From Deltaproteobacteria bacterium (GTDB lineage Bacteria; Myxococcota_A; UBA9160; SZUA-336), in contig JAJDAJ010000093.1 in the NCBI GenBank assembly GCA_029261925.1, positions 23,139-87,138 on the forward strand: 64,000 nucleotides of DNA, written 5' to 3'. Below the pieces are notes generated by a model. That model was not told the origin of the DNA and did no database searches. It saw only the letters and a list, made by a program, of their open reading frames with translations. This document shows positions 62,671 to 64,000 of this stretch, one piece after another (within the stretch, counting starts at the first letter, position 1; each line of letters begins with the position of its first letter). The position numbers and the translations under genes were made by a program.

Positions 62671-63846
62671 ATGGGATTCGTGGATTTCGCGCTCACCCCA
62701 GATCAGCAGGACATCCGGGAAGCCATCCTGAGGCTCTGCTCCGCATTCCCGGACGACTACTGGCTCGCGCGTGACCGGGACGGGGTGTTTCCCCGGGAGT
62801 TCGTCGGATCCATGGTCGAGGGGGGCTGGCTCGGGATCGCGATGCCGACCGAGTTCGGGGGCTCTGGGCTCGGCATCACCGAGGCCGCGGTGATGATGCA
62901 GGCGATCGCCGAGTCCGGCGCCTGCATGAGCGGTGCGTCGAGCATCCACATGCCCGTGTTCAGCCTGCAGCCTGTCGTGCTCTTCGGCACGCAGAAGCAG
63001 AAGGAGCGGATCCTTCCGCCCGTCCTGCGCGGCGAGGACCAGGTCTGCTTCGCCGTCACCGAGCCGAATGCGGGGCTCAACACGACGCAGCTCTCGACCC
63101 GCGCGGAGCGCTGCGAGGGTGGCTACCTGGTCAACGGCGAGAAGGTCTGGATCTCCACCGCGCAGGTCGCGAACAAGATGCTCCTGCTGGCCCGGACCAC
63201 GCCGCTCGAGGAGGTCAAGCGCAAGACCGAGGGGCTCTCGCTGTTCTACACGGACCTGGATCGATCGAGGATCGACGTGCGCCTGATCCACAAGATGGGG
63301 CGGCACGCGGTCGACTCGAACGAGCTCTTCATCCAGGACCTCCGGGTCCCGGAGGAGGACCGGATCGGTCCGGAAGGAGAGGGCTTCAGGCTCATCCTCC
63401 ACGGCCTGAACCCGGAGCGCGTCCTGGTCGGCGCCGAGGCGATCGGCATCGGCCGTGTCGCCATCTCCCGGGCCGCCCGGTACGCGCGCGAGCGCATCGT
63501 GTTCGACCGCCCGATCGGGATGAACCAGGGCATCCAGCACCCGCTCGCCAAGTGCTGGGCGCAGCTCGAGGCGGCCAACCTGATGGTGATGAAGGCCGCC
63601 ACCCTCTTCGACGCCGGGCTCGACTGCGGCGTCGAGGCCAACGCGGGCAAGTACCTGGCCGCCGAGTTCGCGTTCGAGGCCTGCCACACCGCCCTGCAGA
63701 CCCTCGGCGGCATGGGCTACGCCCAGGAGCATCACGTCGAACGCTACCTGCGGGAGTGCCTGATCCCCCGGACCGCGCCGGTGAGCTCGCACATGATCCT
63801 GAACTTCCTGGCGGAGAAGGTCCTGGAGCTTCCCAAGTCCTACTGA
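62671..63846 (+). CDS. Acyl-CoA dehydrogenase
   Basis: A 391-residue flavoenzyme: N-terminal FALTPDQQDIREAILRLC, FAD/substrate motif AVTEPNAGLNTTQLSTRAER, VNGEKVWISTAQ, the C-terminal RIVFDRPIGMNQGIQHPLAK and GGMGYAQEHHVERYLRECLIPRTAP. The AVTEPNAG form differs from the usual TEPxAGSD, with Asn-Thr in place of Ser-Asp. It introduces the double bond in an acyl-CoA. A Rieske gene follows after 41 bases. The ATG at 62671 has AAACAGGA upstream. Confidence 0.92.
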   Translation: MGFVDFALTPDQQDIREAILRLCSAFPDDYWLARDRDGVFPREFVGSMVEGGWLGIAMPTEFGGSGLGITEAAVMMQAIAESGACMSGASSIHMPVFSLQPVVLFGTQKQKERILPPVLRGEDQVCFAVTEPNAGLNTTQLSTRAERCEGGYLVNGEKVWISTAQVANKMLLLARTTPLEEVKRKTEGLSLFYTDLDRSRIDVRLIHKMGRHAVDSNELFIQDLRVPEEDRIGPEGEGFRLILHGLNPERVLVGAEAIGIGRVAISRAARYARERIVFDRPIGMNQGIQHPLAKCWAQLEAANLMVMKAATLFDAGLDCGVEANAGKYLAAEFAFEACHTALQTLGGMGYAQEHHVERYLRECLIPRTAPVSSHMILNFLAEKVLELPKSY

Positions 63847-63887
63847 CCCGCGGAGGGACGGGCCGCCGCTCCGGCTGGGAGGATGAG

Positions 63888-64000
63888 ATGAGCAGCAGCG
63901 CGGACACCACGAGAGCAGCGCCGTCGGTTCCGGAGGAGGAGCTCTCCGAGCCGGTGACGATCGGCGTGGAGGCGTACGTCTCGGCGGACTACGCGCGTGC
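63888..64000 (+). CDS. Rieske oxygenase alpha subunit, N-terminal part
   Basis: The frame from ATG 63888 runs off the window (37 complete codons). The start is preceded by GGGAGGATGAG, and the sequence VEAYVSADYAR aligns with VDAFLSREYAEAEKDR of the Rieske protein at 52843, so this is probably the N-terminus of another ring-hydroxylating oxygenase. The Rieske and iron ligands lie beyond the end and cannot be seen. It follows the acyl-CoA dehydrogenase by 41 bases and is likely co-transcribed. Confidence 0.55.
   Translation, partial: MSSSADTTRAAPSVPEEELSEPVTIGVEAYVSADYAR

Noticed and set aside
1..64000. CRISPR arrays, tRNA or rRNA genes, transposases or integrases
   Set aside because: No regularly spaced repeats, cloverleaf-like stretches, or mobile-element proteins were found on reading both strands.

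Overview
The window is a 64 kb, very GC-rich, gene-dense stretch of a bacterial chromosome. It carries about 53 genes, almost all for small-molecule catabolism: acyl-CoA synthetases, acyl-CoA dehydrogenases, family III CoA-transferases, SDRs, Baeyer-Villiger-type monooxygenases, P450s, Rieske and TauD oxygenases, amidohydrolases, two PQQ alcohol dehydrogenases and two IclR regulators. I see no rRNA, tRNA, transposase, integrase, phage gene or CRISPR array. The only gene-free stretch over 300 bases is 24680-25157, which holds a dead crotonase fragment. Exported lipoproteins, a large secreted protein with thrombospondin-3 and dockerin-like Ca-binding repeats, an F420-type (deazaflavin) oxidoreductase and a selenoprotein together suggest an uncultivated Gram-negative lineage of the Myxococcota / former Deltaproteobacteria or Binatota kind. 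That placement is inference; no marker gene is present.

Layout. 0-6 kb: crotonase tail, flavin monooxygenase, then a minus-strand acyl-CoA synthetase operon with two adjacent acyl-CoA dehydrogenases. 6-12.7 kb: amidohydrolase, a tandem CoA-transferase pair of which only the second has the catalytic Asp, a second amidohydrolase, a CMD-family protein and a DUF1801 protein. 12.8-19.4 kb: SDR, an ATP-grasp/RCK_C fusion, an NTF2-like protein, a lone molybdenum hydroxylase large subunit and an MFS transporter. 19.4-29.4 kb: Baeyer-Villiger monooxygenase, F420-type reductase, SDRs, EthD and DUF1330 proteins, TauD dioxygenase, crotonase pseudogene, MFS, P450 and GST. 29.6-43.7 kb: exported DUF3604 protein with a propeller lipoprotein, P450, two PQQ quinoprotein dehydrogenases, a sorbosone-dehydrogenase/cytochrome/dockerin protein, a sulfotransferase and a lipocalin-like protein. 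43.8-54.2 kb: P450, SRPBCC protein, alcohol dehydrogenase pseudogene, NTF2-like protein, the selenoprotein, a second TauD/SDR/EthD set, a long propeller protein and a Rieske oxygenase. 54.3-64 kb: IclR, acyl-CoA synthetase, MaoC-like dehydratase, CoA-transferase, epoxide hydrolase, second IclR, CoA-transferase, acyl-CoA dehydrogenase and the start of another Rieske oxygenase.

The genes read as several independent uptake, oxygenation, CoA-activation and beta-oxidation modules for hydrophobic substrates (terpenoid, steroid or aromatic acids are plausible; the substrates cannot be read from sequence).

The standout is at 46642-48279. A UGSC-family selenoprotein is read through an in-frame TGA at 46909, followed 18 bases later by a perfect 7-bp hairpin with a G in the loop, as expected of a bacterial SECIS. 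The UGSC domain is fused to a second domain, and the redox motif is Sec-Gly-Ala-Cys instead of Sec-Gly-Ser-Cys. An ordinary gene caller would split or truncate this gene.
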